The translations under genes were made by a program, and so were the position numbers. A stretch of DNA of 64,000 nt, taken from NCBI RefSeq assembly GCF_004664715.2, contig NC_051064.1, positions 111,428,240 to 111,492,239 of the forward strand, in the 5' to 3' direction. Positions 22,401 through 32,509 of the stretch are shown one piece after another. The notes under the pieces were generated by a model. That model was not told the DNA's origin. It worked only from the letters and a program-made list of their open reading frames with translations, and searched no databases. Every line of letters starts with the position of its first letter. Position 1 is the first letter of the stretch. The DNA is from Peromyscus leucopus. Its lineage: Eukaryota > Chordata > Mammalia > Rodentia > Cricetidae.

Positions 22401-25400
22401 CGCTGCTCACTCAACTGTACTGAGAACTTGGCTAGCACGGGCTAGGATCTTTCAAGGTTCCTCGTCAGAGGCTATAACATGTGCTGTTATAACCAACTTT
22501 CTTGGTTGTCCCCTTTGAGGTTCTCAATGGCCAGGGCTCGTGAAGGAATGGGTGGTCAGAAAAACAGATTATGAAAAATAAAATCTTAGCTGGGCGGTGG
22601 TGGCGCACGCCTTTGATCCCAGCACTCGGGAGGCAGAGGCAGGCGGATCTCTGTGAGTTCGAGGCCAGCCTGAGCTACAGATTGAGTCCCAGGAAAGGCG
22701 CAAAGCTACACAGAGAAACCCTGTCTCGGAAAAAAATGAAAAATAAAATCTTATATTCAGTTTCTGATTAAATGTTAATTTTTGAGAAATGGCAAGTTTG
22801 TCTTAGTAGCTCTGTTTTGTTTGGGAGAATATGGAAATCAGTTTGCATCCCCTAAGGCTAGAATGAAAACACCAGCTTAGAAAAATCCATCCATGCGTAA
22901 ACTCTGTGAGAATGCAGAGCTGATGAGGGCAGGAGAGACTCCTGAGGACTGAGCACACAAGTCTGGGTCTGAAATGTTCAGTTCACAGACCTCCCGAGAA
23001 ATGCGCATGTTCCAGAACAGTCAGAAGGTGAGTGTTCTAGATCTCATTTCTCCCTTTCCTTTCTTTTCCTTTCTTCCTTTATCTCCCCCTCCACCACCTT
23101 TGAGGCAGGTCTCACTCTGTAGACCAGGCTGGCTCAGTCTCAGAGATCTGCCTGCTTCTGCCTCCTAAATGCTGGCATTAAAAGGATGCTCTCACGCCGG
23201 GGCGGTGGTGGCCCACACCTTTAATACCAGCACTTGGGAGGCAGAGGCAGGTGGATCTCTGTGAGTTCTGAGGCCAGCCTGAGCTACAGAGTGAGTTCCA
23301 GGAAAGGTTGCAAAGCTACATAGAGAAACCCTGTCTCCAAAAAAACAAAAACAAACAACCAAAAAAATAAAATAAAAATAAAAACAAACAACCAACCACG
23401 AAAAGTACACACTCCCACACCCGGACCCCCTCCCCCACTACAAGGACACCATGTAGCTTCTTTCTTACCTGTTGTCTGTAGGCTTAAGCCTGGGTCCAGC
23501 TTTGTGTGGGGCTTTGAGCTGATGAACAGAAAGCAGAGCACACACACAGTGACAATGAAGGCCAGCAGGACCACGGCTGCTGTGGAGAGTCCCACAAGAG
23601 CTCCGATGCTGGGGAGAGAAGACCACAGGGGGCTGAGTGAGTGCCAGGGCCTGGGAAGGCAGAAGAGTGAGCGGTAGAATCAGCTTCAACTCTCCAGCTA
23701 GTATCAGCGGGGATCTTGTTCTGGTTTTCACACGTGTGTACTCCCCGGCCAATTACATGTGCATGTACTCACACATACACACATATAAATACATTCTTAC
23801 AAGATGATATAAAGTAAAAGTAGCAAGACAATACTAGACACAAAACTTAGCCCAAACTTAACTAACTAAATATATATAAACATAAACATAAGGTTGGCGG
23901 GGAAACATATCAAACTACTATTGAGCTATCTCTAGGTATAATATAGGCTGTAGATGTCCTGGCCATATCCCGTTGGGTCCTATCATTGTGGAATATCCGT
24001 ACATTTTCAATCGCCAGCATCTGTTGCTCTTTGCTTGAGGACTTCTTAGACCCAGAACAAAACTCTTGAATAAGTCAGGAGTGCAGGATAATTAACGCTT
24101 CGCTCCTTGACCTGCCCTCAACCACAGTGGTGTATACATTCCCAGCTCCTATGTCCTCCTTAACTCTGAGGAATACATCGCATGCTGACTGGCAGAGGCG
24201 AAGAGCTGGTTACCTTGGTGCGGCTTGTTGATAACTTAACCTATTCGTAGTGTTTTCTCTCTGTCTCATCAGTGTTTTCTGGGATCACTTTCCATAAAAA
24301 ACTACTTAGCTGGGGGTGGTGGCACACGACTTTAATCCCAGCACTCGGGAGGCAGAGGTAGGCGGATCTCTGTGAGTTCAGGCCAGCCTGGTGTACAGAG
24401 TGAGTTCTACGATAACTAGGTCTGTGCAGAGAGACTTTGTCTCAAAAACCAAACCAAACGAGCAACCAAACCTCTTTGCCATCAACTCTTCAGCTTTAAG
24501 CACAAACCAACACACACCAGCTCCCTTTTTTTGGTATCTTTTTGTTGTGTCTTTTTCCACATTTCCCACGTTGGTTATGTGGTGTTTTTTAGTTCTTGTT
24601 GATACTTTAAAGAGCTATCTTGGGCCAGGGAGATAGCTCCCTTGTTGGAGCACCCTAGGTTTCCTAGTGGCTGTACCCAGCAGGACTGCATAAGAGGCTG
24701 ATTGGGCCATGGACCTGGGTACCAGGTGACTGTAACTAGCAAGGGGGAGGTCTTTTGCCCCTCCCCTTGGCATTGTTATAAACAGACCTTTGGAATAAAG
24801 TTCGGGGCCGGTGGATAAGGACCCAGGCCCACCCGAGTCCATCTTGTGTTTTCTCTGTTTCTCTCCCATCTTTATTTCTAACTAAGTCTCCTCATTATCC
24901 CTCATTCCTCAAGAGTCCCTGGGGTAAATAGGTGTGGGGGCTGGTCTTCTGTACTCACTAGGTGAAGTGCTTGCTTGACTTGCAAGCATGAGAACTCAAG
25001 TGGAATACCGGCTGGTAGACCTGTGTGCAGACAAGGAGCTCACTGTTTATGGGTGACATCTATGAGCACCAGGACGGGAAAGTGGCCTCTAAAAGAGAAC
25101 CTTTGTGGAATGGATGAGAAGACTGGAGGATGCCTCCTCCCTAACCGGAGGTGAGTTAGGAAGCAGATGCTGCCTCTGAAACGCATTGTCCTCGGGGTTC
25201 TGTCTGGGGACCGAGGATACAGAGAAGAGGACAACAGAGAAGGCTCCGAGAGAGAGACCTGAAGTCAGCATCCTGATTTGCACAGAAACCCAACTAGAGG
25301 CCTCTGGACTCTCGAGCAGGCTTCGAGAGCAGGTACTTTTCAAGGTTTGACTCCTGATCCTGCCATACATCCCGCTTTGCTTGTCTGATCTTCATTCGTG

Positions 25401-28400
25401 ACCCTTCCTAGCTTACCAGGTGGCCCTAAGTGTGGTGACATGGAGTTGGCACGACCTGGCCACCAACTCTGCCCCCCAGCTCACCTTCTGCCACAGTCTG
25501 GCAGAAGGAAGATGGAAGGAGGTCTTGGCCACTGGGCCAGATGGTGCGGTTATACCAGCTGCTTCTCCATGGGATGTCTTTTCTTTCTGAGATGGTTAGC
25601 TTTTAAAGATGGCTTCCCCCGCTTCAAACTCTCTCAAAGGATACAGCGCTTACCTGGAGATTTTTATGCTTGCAAGAAAGAAATTTCATGAAATGGGCCA
25701 AATGAAATTTGGAACAAAGCAAAGTCTCCATGCCGCAGTGATGGGGCTCTGTCAGAAGCTCGTGGGGAATTGTTTTAGAGCCCAGGGCACACTATTCATC
25801 CTGAGGACTCTCAGCTCTATGCTTAGCAACTGTCTTGATGTTTATGAACCATGGGTTAGAACCCAGGAAGTGGGGTCAGCAGGTAAGAGTACTGGTTGCT
25901 CTTCCAGAGACCAGCATTCCATCTCCAGCACTCACATGACAGCTTACAACCATCTGTAACTCCAGTCTCGGGATCTGATGCCCTCTTCTGACCTCCGCAG
26001 GCACCGTGTGCACATGGAAAACACCCACACCCAAGCACGCCCACACACAAAAGAAGCCAGGAAGTCACTTAGCATCCCGGAACTTTTCAGCTGCTTTTGG
26101 GGTCACACTGACACAGGACCTGACCTTAGAGATGTCCCTATCCAACTCTCCACGGAAACCTGTCTAAGCTACCACACTTTAGTGACAAGAGCATTCCACC
26201 GGGAGAGGGTTTCCAAGGCAACGGGAAAGGTCAAAAGATGTGAGTAGATCGGGAAGTGATGGACGAGGAAAGGACTACCAGGCAGGGGCTGGGGGGGGGG
26301 GGTGCACTCATCTCTGCATCTTAGATCGCACAGGAGCCAGAAGACAGCTGTCAGTGTATGTTCTGGAGAGAGCTGAGTGTGTCAGCTTTAAGAGATCAGA
26401 GAGGGCCCTGACAGTCGTTGAACAGGACAAGTCTCGGGTTTGGTTTGGGGTCATCTCAGCTCTGCCATTTCTCACTGAGGTACTCCCAATAACAACCCCT
26501 CTGAGGTCTCTCCATCTAGAAAATGGAGAGATGTCTTAGGGCTATGTATGTGTGGGAGCGTGGAACCCATCCTAAGCCATGCCCTCTGCTCTGATAGTGC
26601 AAGAAGAGCAGGTTCACTGTCAGACTCTGAGCTTTGCGTCCCACACTTACCGGTGTGAAGGGAACTCTTTCCTACTGAGTGTCTACTCAATGCATCGAGC
26701 GCCTTCACTTGCAATACACACTACTTCACTCTGTCTTCTTACACTCTGTCTTCCTTACAGTCTGTCTTCCATGAGGCAGGCATGAATACTGCTCTAAATT
26801 TTACATTAACTTTTTGAGACAGGATCTCACTGGGTACTCAAGGCTGGCCTGGAACTCACTGCATATCCCTAACTGGCCACAACATCTCTCTGCCTCAAGC
26901 CTCACAAGTGCTGGGATTACAAGTGCGAACCATCATTTAGAGTTAAGAAAAGGAGTCCATGAGATTAAACAACTTTTCCAGTTCACATGCTGGTATGATG
27001 GAGCCGAGGTCTGCACCAGGCTCTGAACAGAGGCGAAGCTCCACACCACTCCTGCACTTCAAAGGCAATCATCCCCCTTCAGCTCTCAGCTCAGTGCTAG
27101 GCACACAGTGAGACTTCAACAGGTCCTGTACGGTTTTACACAGGTGCAGGCTCTGCCTCTCAAAGTCAGTGGTTCTCAACCCGTGGGTCCTGACCCTTTC
27201 ACAGGGGTCACCTAAGACCCACAGATATTTGCGTTATGATTCATAACAGTAGCAAAATTATAGTTATGAAGGAGCCATGAAAAGAATTTTATGGTTGGGG
27301 GTCACCACAGCATGAAGAACTGTACAAAAGGGTCACAGCATTAGGAAAGTTGAGAACCACTGCTCTAAATAGACTGGGAGGATTGGTGATGTGCTCAGAG
27401 TTAGAGTACTTGTCTATGATATGCCCAAGGCCCTGGGTTTGACTCTCACAACAAGAATGGATGGCCCTCTTTGCAAGGAATAATTGGCTTTTGTATCCTC
27501 GTCCCCTTGCACAAAGACCCTATAGCAAAGATTATAGTGAATGGATGAATACATGGGAACAGAAAATGAATTAGTATGATTCCTTGGGTTTTTAGACAGC
27601 AGATAAATGTGCAGGATATGATATCATCCTGGTCATCAGAAAACGTTTTAGAATTACAGACTGAACACCTTAGAAAAGGCAATCTTTGTAGTTGTAAGTG
27701 GCATATATCAAGTTATTTTCTTCTCTCTTTTGGTCCTTGCCTCTGCCTTAGTCACAAATCAGGACAGCAATAGGTCATTTTCCCCATTGGCAGATAAAGA
27801 GACAGAAAGATTCAGAGACATTCCAGCAGCTAAATGATGCTCTTTTCCCATCCAGAAAGCACACAGTCTGCTCCTACACTGTTAGGGACAGAAAACACTC
27901 CATGGACCATTCCAATTTTGCTGTTACCCCTTTCCCAGAGCAGGTTGAGGATCAGGCTCTACTTTCTGGGTGACACCTTTGGGGACTCAGAGGGATTAAG
28001 ACCTACTGCCGCTCAACTCCATACTTAAGTTTCAGGATTGTCAGAGCTGGTCCAAGCAACCCTGTCCCTGAACAGCCAGGGGAACCAAAGTGTTTTCAAC
28101 CAGACCACACTTTATATTAAAATGGCTGGAGCAGGCCTCTGCTGTGACATTATGCCACTGTGTCACATGGGACTTGCAGGAAGCCCTGACCGCAAGCATA
28201 GGGTACATCTCCAGGACACGCCTGGGTGTCCAGTAGAGAAAGTCAGAGGGAAGAAAAAAGCCGAGGCTGGACTAAGATGGGGTTGGCATGCGACATCAGG
28301 TGAGGATGAAGGTTTGAGGTCGTGGTTTGGATGTAGGTCTAGACTAGAGTTTCCTGAAGTCAATATGTGAGTCAACAGCTGAGGAGCGTGTGCAGGCAGG

Positions 28401-29083
28401 TTTGAGGAGGAAGACGGGGCAGGTGACAGGACTGGGGTAGTCACAGGGAGTTCATAAAGCTGGGGATGGGGCCTGGAACAGCCCCCAGATGGGTGCATCT
28501 GTGTGAGGACTAAGAGTAGAGTTTGAGATTCCTCTGTATGTCCGGGATAGCATTTGCTGTTAGGGCAAGGGTTGGCTTGTGATTTGGGATTGGGTTGAGG
28601 GCGATGGAAGAATGAGGTTCACAGTAGGGGCAGAGTGAGCGTTTGGGGTAGGGCTGGTCAGGTTCAAGCATGGTTCCATCCTGGGGTCAGGATGAAGGAA
28701 GCCTTGAGGTGGGGCTTCAGGAGTGCGATGGGTTAGAGATAAAGTGAGAATAGGGTCAGTATTGGCCATGAGGAGAAGGGATGATTTGCGGGATGGGCAC
28801 TTAGGTGAAAGCGAAGGTTTAGCAAGAGGCTAGTCTGCGGGTGGGAGAGGGGGTTAAGACGGGAGGAGGGTTCGAGGTGAGGTTAGGGCCAGGGCCTGTA
28901 CCTGAGCCACCACATGTAGCTGTGCTCGTAGGGGAAGAAGCTGTGCGGGTCGTCGCAGCAGTATTTGTGGTCTCGGAAGCCGCAGCAGAAGACGGCGGCC
29001 GCCTCGCCCCCCGGCAGCGGGCAGCTGAAGCCGCGCACCACCTCCTGCTCGGCGCTTACGTAGCTCGAGCAGGCGCCGCTCAT
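16527..29083 (-). CDS. SHISAL2A: SHISAL2A (FAM159A), Shisa-like membrane protein 2A (three coding exons, complete)
   Basis: Coding exons 29083-28902, 23608-23469 and 16759-16527 join to 555 nt, 184 residues plus TAA. The protein begins MSGACSSYVSAEQEVVRGF, has a Cys-rich N-terminal domain (Cys5, 21, 33, 34, 42, 43, with the DHKYCCDDPHSFFPY core shared by Shisa-like proteins), then one transmembrane helix at about residues 60-90 (WWLSIGALVGLS through CFLFISS). A polar, Ser/Pro-rich cytoplasmic tail ends SVPTPDPCGPVP. No cleavable signal peptide is evident. The human protein is about 190 residues; the tail is the most diverged part. Molecular function is poorly known; by family, Shisa relatives are single-pass adaptors that modulate trafficking or signalling of partner receptors. 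It lies 17 kb downstream of GPX7, same strand, as in human. Introns are 5293 and 6709 bp. Confidence 0.95.
17109..17268 (+). repeat. B1 SINE, sense (SHISAL2A intron 2)
   Basis: gcacgcctttaatcccagca to agagaccctgtcttgaaaac. Confidence 0.9.
17282..17498 (+). mobile_element. URR1-like non-autonomous hAT DNA transposon
   Basis: Starts cagtggctctcaaccttcc and contains ggtgacccccaaccataaa and ttttgctactgttatgaata, the URR1 body; the 3' terminal repeat is decayed. Degenerate flanks (gtctaaac and gtctagga) fit an 8-bp target duplication. Confidence 0.75.
17504..17731 (+). repeat. B3/B2-superfamily SINE, sense
   Basis: ggagctggagacatggctca head; ccaggggatccaatgcctt body; acataaaataatagataaat tail. 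Confidence 0.88.
17736..17872 (+). repeat. Proto-B1-like SINE, sense
   Basis: tgtaatcccagcatttgggg and tagcctgggctacagagtga. Confidence 0.65.
17977..18132 (-). repeat. B1 SINE, antisense
   Basis: ggcagggtttctctatgtaa to gattaaaggtgtgtgccacc; a small internal duplication of ccctggctg is present. Confidence 0.88.
18143..18276 (-). repeat. B1 SINE, antisense
   Basis: aaggtttctctgtgtagccc to cctgagtgttgagatttaag. Confidence 0.8.
18283..18436 (-). repeat. B3-like SINE, antisense
   Basis: gatggttgtgggctgccatg and agccagtgctcttaacagcc. Confidence 0.75.
18437..18620 (+). repeat. B4-type SINE, sense
   Basis: tRNA-like segment (cttgctgtgcaagccttgg), A-rich spacer, then B1-like half (gctgggtgtggccagatgtg). 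Confidence 0.6.
18712..18778 (+). repeat. (GA)n microsatellite
   Basis: About 33 uninterrupted ga units. Confidence 0.95.
18779..19366. other. SHISAL2A intron 2, no repeat recognised
   Basis: Unique sequence. A short imperfect palindrome around 18990-19025 (cacctgtgactaatg ... tgactcacaggtg) was noted; no assigned function. Confidence 0.45.
19367..19416. repeat. (CA)n microsatellite
   Basis: About 23 ca units. Confidence 0.95.
19935..20067 (-). repeat. B1 SINE, antisense
   Basis: tatgtagctttggagcctgt to attcaccaccacctcccggc. Confidence 0.88.
20148..20478 (-). repeat. Old B1-like SINE split by a younger B1
   Basis: Left part gagatagtctcaggatacc... to about 20248; right part gcctcccgaagggctgtttt... 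to about 20475. cctcctatgtct before the inner element and cctcctatttct after it are its target duplication. Confidence 0.7.
20250..20415 (-). repeat. B1 SINE, antisense, nested
   Basis: T-rich tail then ggcttctctgtgtagctctc, ending gtgtgccaccaccacccagc. Confidence 0.88.
20665..20780 (+). repeat. Proto-B1-like SINE, sense
   Basis: gccaggcttggtgacaactt and ccttggctacatagtgagtt. Confidence 0.65.
20900..21297 (-). repeat. B3 SINE, antisense, split by a B1
   Basis: aatgtttattttatccttat tail after the B1; taatgctgagccatctctct head. The B1 sits in its A/T-rich end. Confidence 0.88.
20916..21074 (+). repeat. B1 SINE, sense, with perfect 16-bp target duplication
   Basis: Flanked by identical aaaaatgtttatttta at 20900-20915 and 21075-21090; clean evidence of insertion into the B3. 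Confidence 0.95.
21298..22570. other. SHISAL2A intron 2, no repeat or exon recognised
   Basis: Unique sequence; a 122-codon + strand frame near 21896-22264 shows no similarity and lies antisense to the gene. Confidence 0.5.
22589..22735 (+). repeat. Young B1 SINE, sense, perfect 18-bp target duplication
   Basis: atgaaaaataaaatctta is identical at 22571-22588 and 22736-22753. The body is the variant type (caggaaaggcgcaaagctac). Confidence 0.96.
23090..23190 (-). repeat. B1 SINE fragment, antisense
   Basis: ctctgtagaccaggctggct and cctgcttctgcctcctaaat. Confidence 0.8.
23195..23362 (+). repeat. B1 SINE, sense, 107 bp from SHISAL2A exon 2
   Basis: ggggcggtggtggcccacac head to tagagaaaccctgtctcca tail, then A-rich. 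It lies in intron 2, just downstream of the exon 2 donor. Confidence 0.92.
23469..23608 (-). CDS. SHISAL2A: SHISAL2A coding exon 2 (transmembrane segment)
   Basis: Encodes the last base of Ser61 and residues 62-107: the hydrophobic helix and the juxtamembrane SSKPHTKLDPGLSLQTT. Acceptor ctctccccag|CATCGG; donor ACA ACA G|gtaaga with gt at 23468-23467. It leaves one base, completed by GC of exon 3 (Gly108). Confidence 0.95.
24307..24460 (+). repeat. B1 SINE, sense (SHISAL2A intron 1)
   Basis: agctgggggtggtggcacac to gagactttgtctcaaaaacc. Confidence 0.9.
24643..24950 (+). mobile_element. ERVK/IAP-like solo LTR (probable)
   Basis: Contains ccctccccttggcattgtta, then a polyadenylation signal (ggaataaagttcggggcc) and a C/T-rich U5-like stretch (tgtttctctcccatcttta). 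The order U3-R-U5 fits an LTR. No target duplication was found and both ends are uncertain. Confidence 0.5.
25020..25856. other. SHISAL2A intron 1, no feature recognised
   Basis: Unique sequence without exon-like similarity. Confidence 0.5.
25857..26055 (+). repeat. B3 SINE, sense
   Basis: ggttgctcttccagagacca and tgatgccctcttctgacctc. Confidence 0.82.
26808..26937 (-). repeat. Proto-B1-like SINE, antisense
   Basis: tttgagacaggatctcactg and caagtgctgggattacaagt. Confidence 0.75.
27167..27362 (-). mobile_element. URR1-like hAT transposon with terminal inverted repeats
   Basis: Starts cagtggttctcaac and ends gttgagaaccactg, a 14-bp inverted pair with almost no mismatch. Flanks ctcaaagt (27159-27166) and ctctaaat (27363-27370) match at 6 of 8 positions, as for an aged 8-bp hAT duplication. 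Opposite orientation to the copy at 17282. Confidence 0.85.
27382..27455 (+). repeat. ID/B4 head fragment, sense
   Basis: agagttagagtacttgtcta and caaggccctgggtttgac. Confidence 0.55.
27456..28879. other. SHISAL2A intron 1, G/T-skewed near the promoter
   Basis: 27456-28240 is unremarkable. From about 28240 to 28880 the + strand is G-rich and C-poor, with many loose gggttag/gggtt words but no regular period. Confidence 0.55.
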
Positions 29084-29320
29084 CGCGCCTCCTTGGGCCA
29101 CCAGACGGACGGCAGGCGAGCGAGGGACTGCCGGAGACCCAGCGGAGCCTGGGGAAGAGACGGGGGTCAGGCAGGCAGGGAGGCGCGCAGGCAGAGGCGC
29201 GCACAGAAAGGCACACGGCGAAAGGCGCGGAGGCGCGCGGTGAGGACGGGGCGCCCGGGGACCCGGCGGCCAGGTGCGCGGGCGCGGAGGCAGGGGAGCG
29301 CGCGGGGCCCCAGTCCTAGG
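28880..29320 (-). promoter_or_regulatory. SHISAL2A: CpG-rich promoter / first-exon region of SHISAL2A
   Basis: CpG density is high from exon 1 through about 240 bp upstream (runs such as ggcgcgcggtgaggacgggg), unlike the flanks. No TATA box is seen near a plausible start site. Interpreted as the gene's CpG-island promoter; transcription start not determinable. Confidence 0.7.
28902..29083 (-). CDS. SHISAL2A: SHISAL2A coding exon 1
   Basis: Encodes residues 1-60 plus two bases of Ser61. The ATG at 29083-29081 is the first in its frame; the frame stays open upstream only through a GTG. The donor is CTC AG|gtacag with gt at 28901-28900. It contains all six N-terminal cysteines. Confidence 0.95.
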
Positions 29321-30131
29321 CGTGACCTGTCCCTAGCAGCCCAGGCAGCACTCTAGGGCTAGGGAGGCAGGGTGGACATTTGAGGACCTCGCCTGAGCGA
29401 GGTAACACCGTGCCCGGGTGCCAGGACCCTTCTCTGTCTGGGAGGTTGTGTGCTGCGCAGGAGACAGGCAGAGTGAGGTCCTCTGGGATGATGAACACAC
29501 TGCTCCATTCATTTAACTGGCAAAGCAACCTGAGGACCAGGGATTTTCATTGTATAGACGGCAGCTGAAGACCAGAGACAAGTCATTTATTTCCCCAGGC
29601 TTCCGAGCCCATGGGATTTCAACCCTGCTGTCTTGCTGGCTCTCAGCAAACCTTTTTCCAGTGGGCCTCCAGTGGTCCACACTGGCCTTGCCGTCTTGAT
29701 GACCCTGCCTCCAACTCCCAGATGCTGCGATTCCGGGTGCGTGCCACCACACCCTGCTCATTTCTACCTGTCATTTCCTCTCCTCTCCTGGTCCCTCTTT
29801 CACCCGCAATGCTGACCCCCCCCTTCTCCCCCTTCCCGTGTTAGCACTCTCTGCTGTTTGGCCAAGGACAATAGGGCAATTGTCCCAGGAACAAGCCTTT
29901 TCCCTACCTCAATTAGGGGCTGCCAGCCTCCACAACTTGTTCCCAGACTACAAGGGCAATATTTTCATTCCTGTCTGAAGGAGCATCCAGACCCTCGGTT
30001 TCCCCAATGTACCCGGAGAGGGTAGACAGAAGATCTTTTATCCAGTTCCTCAGAGCCTCAGCTGTGTGTTTTCACAGAAGTGGACAGTAGGAAATAGCCA
30101 ATGTGATGCTTCCCCTTTGCTCTGGCCACGG
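29321..30131. other. Intergenic upstream of SHISAL2A, no feature recognised
   Basis: Between the CpG island and a GT repeat; no gene supported. Confidence 0.5.
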
Positions 30132-30143
30132 GCGTGTGCGTGC

Positions 30144-30202
<59 letters not shown>

Positions 30203-30259
30203 TGTGTGCGTGTGCGCGTGCGCGTGCGTGCGTGTGTGCGTGCGTGTGCGTGCGTGTGC

Positions 30260-30303
<44 letters not shown>

Positions 30304-30306
30304 GTA
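30132..30306 (+). repeat. (GT)n / (GCGT)n compound microsatellite
   Basis: Alternating purine-pyrimidine for about 170 bp, gt blocks flanking a cgtgcgtg-rich centre. Such tracts favour Z-DNA. Confidence 0.95.
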
Positions 30307-30669
30307 TCACGGATCTGAAGGGGGCTGGGTATGTAAGCCCAGCTGACTCCTTCTCTGCTTCCCCCTGTACTTCCTTTCCTTTGTCCTCTAAGGCAGCTCC
30401 CTGGAGGCTGTTGGGTCCCAAACCTCTGACCTGGGTACCTGGAAGGCTCAGATCTGGGCCTGCCCTTCAGTTCGGTGGAGGAATCAGAGAGGATTCATCA
30501 CGGAAGGGTCAGTGGAGGAATCAACACAGGACTGGACTGGGCAGGGAAAGGGGGATGCAGGGATTGTAGACATGGAGGAACACTATGTAAGGGGACAGGG
30601 AAGGGTTTTGAGAGAGGGATGGCTTCGAGGGTTACTGTGAAGTAAACAAAAAACAATAAACAAGAAAGG

Positions 30670-30885
30670 AGCCAGATTTCAGGGCACGTGCCAGTAGTCC
30701 CAGCTCTTCGGCAGGCTGAGGCAGGAGGATTGCTTGAGCCCAGGAGTTTAAGGCCAGCCTGCCAAAGCAGAACTCATCTCAACAATGAACAAACACTTAC
30801 CTTTGGCATGGAGTATAGCTGAATGGTAGATCATCTACCCAGAATGCATGAGGCCCCAGAGTCTATCACCAGTACCTCAAAACCA
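30670..30885 (+). repeat. B4-type SINE, sense (proto-B1 half plus ID half)
   Basis: 7SL-like core (ggcaggctgaggcaggagga, gcttgagcccaggagttta) followed by a tRNA-like phrase (gagtatagctgaatggtag). Confidence 0.6.
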
Positions 30886-31684
30886 AGAGGAATTGTTATT
30901 ATTCCCAGAAAAGCTGCTCCGAGCTGGGATCACGGGAGACTGAAGAAGGAGCACTTTGACCTGGATGTACCAGAAGAGGGGGTTGGGAGAGGGAGACTCC
31001 TTTGGGGAGCAGTGGGCCTCTGTGAGACATGGTCAGCTGGCAAAACTGGGAAGACAATTCCCCAAACCCCTTTCCAGTCAAGAATTAATTTCTTTCTCCT
31101 AACAATCCAGAGAAGGATTCTGCCCTCGAGAGAAACAAGCACAATGTCACACAGCCATCCATCAGGGGCCCAGGTAGGAGTGGTTCCGAGACTGGCCCAG
31201 AGTTCCTTTGGATTCTTGGTGAAGCATACGGGCCTCTATTAATAGTGATGTTTTTTAACTGCAAAGAAGCAATTATTTAGGGTCATAAAGGCTGCCAGTT
31301 GTGTTGAATTGCCATTGAATCCTGCTGTTTAAAATGTCAACTTGATTGCTGAGTTGACGAAGCACTGTAATTTTGAGGTCATTTCTATAGTGACAGAGTT
31401 GTAGATTCCACTGCTGTGCTTTTGTTTTGACGCTTATTTGGATTCTAGATGTACTGGAGTCCAGTTGGAGGCTAGTGCTATCAAGGACATACTCCCCCTC
31501 CAAGTTCACAGACCTTTTTCACTGCATCCAAAGACTCTGTGCACTTGTGGTCCTGGGTTAAAATCATCTTTCTCTGGTCTACCTCCTTCCTTAATATTTG
31601 TTCTTTTGTTACACCCATTATATTTCTTCATAATAATTTTCTGAAGTCATTAATTGCTCACTTATTGTATGCCAGGAAGTATAT
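30886..31684. other. Intergenic, no feature recognised
   Basis: Unique sequence, AT-rich after 31210. Confidence 0.5.
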
Positions 31685-31685
31685 A

Positions 31686-31726
<41 letters not shown>
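31685..31726. repeat. (GT)n microsatellite
   Basis: About 20 gt units. Confidence 0.94.
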
Positions 31727-31728
<2 letters not shown>

Positions 31729-31826
31729 GCATGCTCATGTGCCATGGTGCACATGGCTTGTTCTATCCTCTCATCATATGGGTCCTAGAGATGAAAGGCA
31801 TGTTGGTGGCAGGCACCTTTACCCTC

Positions 31827-32177
31827 TGTTTTAGTTAGGGTTTTTATTGCTGTGAAGAGACACCATAACCATGGCAACTTTTATAACGTAAAAAATTTAA
31901 TTGGGGTAGATTGCTTACAGTTTCAAAGGTTCAGTCCATTATTATTACCGCGGGGAGCATGGCGGTATGCAGGAAGATGTAGTATTGGAATAGTAGCTGA
32001 GAGTCCTACATCTTGTAGGCAACAGGAAGTCAACTGAGACACTGGGTGGTATCCTGAGCATAGGAAACCTCAAAGTCCACCCCCACAGTGACGTACTTCC
32101 TCCAACAATGCCATACCCACACCAACAAAGCCACACCTCCTAGTAGTTTGGGGGCCAGTTACATTCAAACTACCACA
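31827..32177 (-). mobile_element. Solo ERVL LTR (RMER15-like), antisense, with 5-bp target duplication
   Basis: On the minus strand it begins TGTGGTAGTTTGAATG and ends AACCCTAACTAAAACA (TG...CA). Identical ccctc flanks (31822-31826, 32178-32182) are the 5-bp duplication expected for ERVL integration. 351 bp; the family name is from memory. Confidence 0.8.
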
Positions 32178-32217
32178 CCCTCTGAACCATCTTGCCAGTT
32201 GAAAAGATCTTTTAAGT

Positions 32218-32300
32218 TAGGTGCTTATTTTCCCGTTTTGCAGACAAAGTGGCTGAGATTCGGGAAGGCTACATGACTTTCCTAAAGCCATGTGGCCATC
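32218..32300 (-). repeat. MIR-like fragment, antisense
   Basis: ttttgcagacaaagtggctg and aggctacatgactttcc resemble the reverse MIR core. Confidence 0.45.
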
Positions 32301-32509
32301 AGAGTTCTGTACCATTTTCCCTCCCAAGCTGAAGTCTGTGGGCCAAAGTCTCTGATTGCCAGAAGGAAAAAGGAGCCTAGGAGAATAGAGAAGAGGATGG
32401 GCAGGGATCTCATGCCTACTGAGAACCAACTGTGAACTAACTTGCTTTCCGTTGTCCCTTTACTTCTCACAACAACCTGTCCAGTGCCATTTTCTTCATC
32501 AAAAAAGAA

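Noticed and set aside
24643..24950. Gene promoter with TATA and polyadenylation signal
   Set aside because: The order of motifs fits a retroviral LTR better, and no exon follows.
28841..29356. 171-codon + strand frame opposite SHISAL2A exon 1
   Set aside because: Arg/Ala/Gly-rich frame produced by CpG-island composition antisense to a conserved exon.
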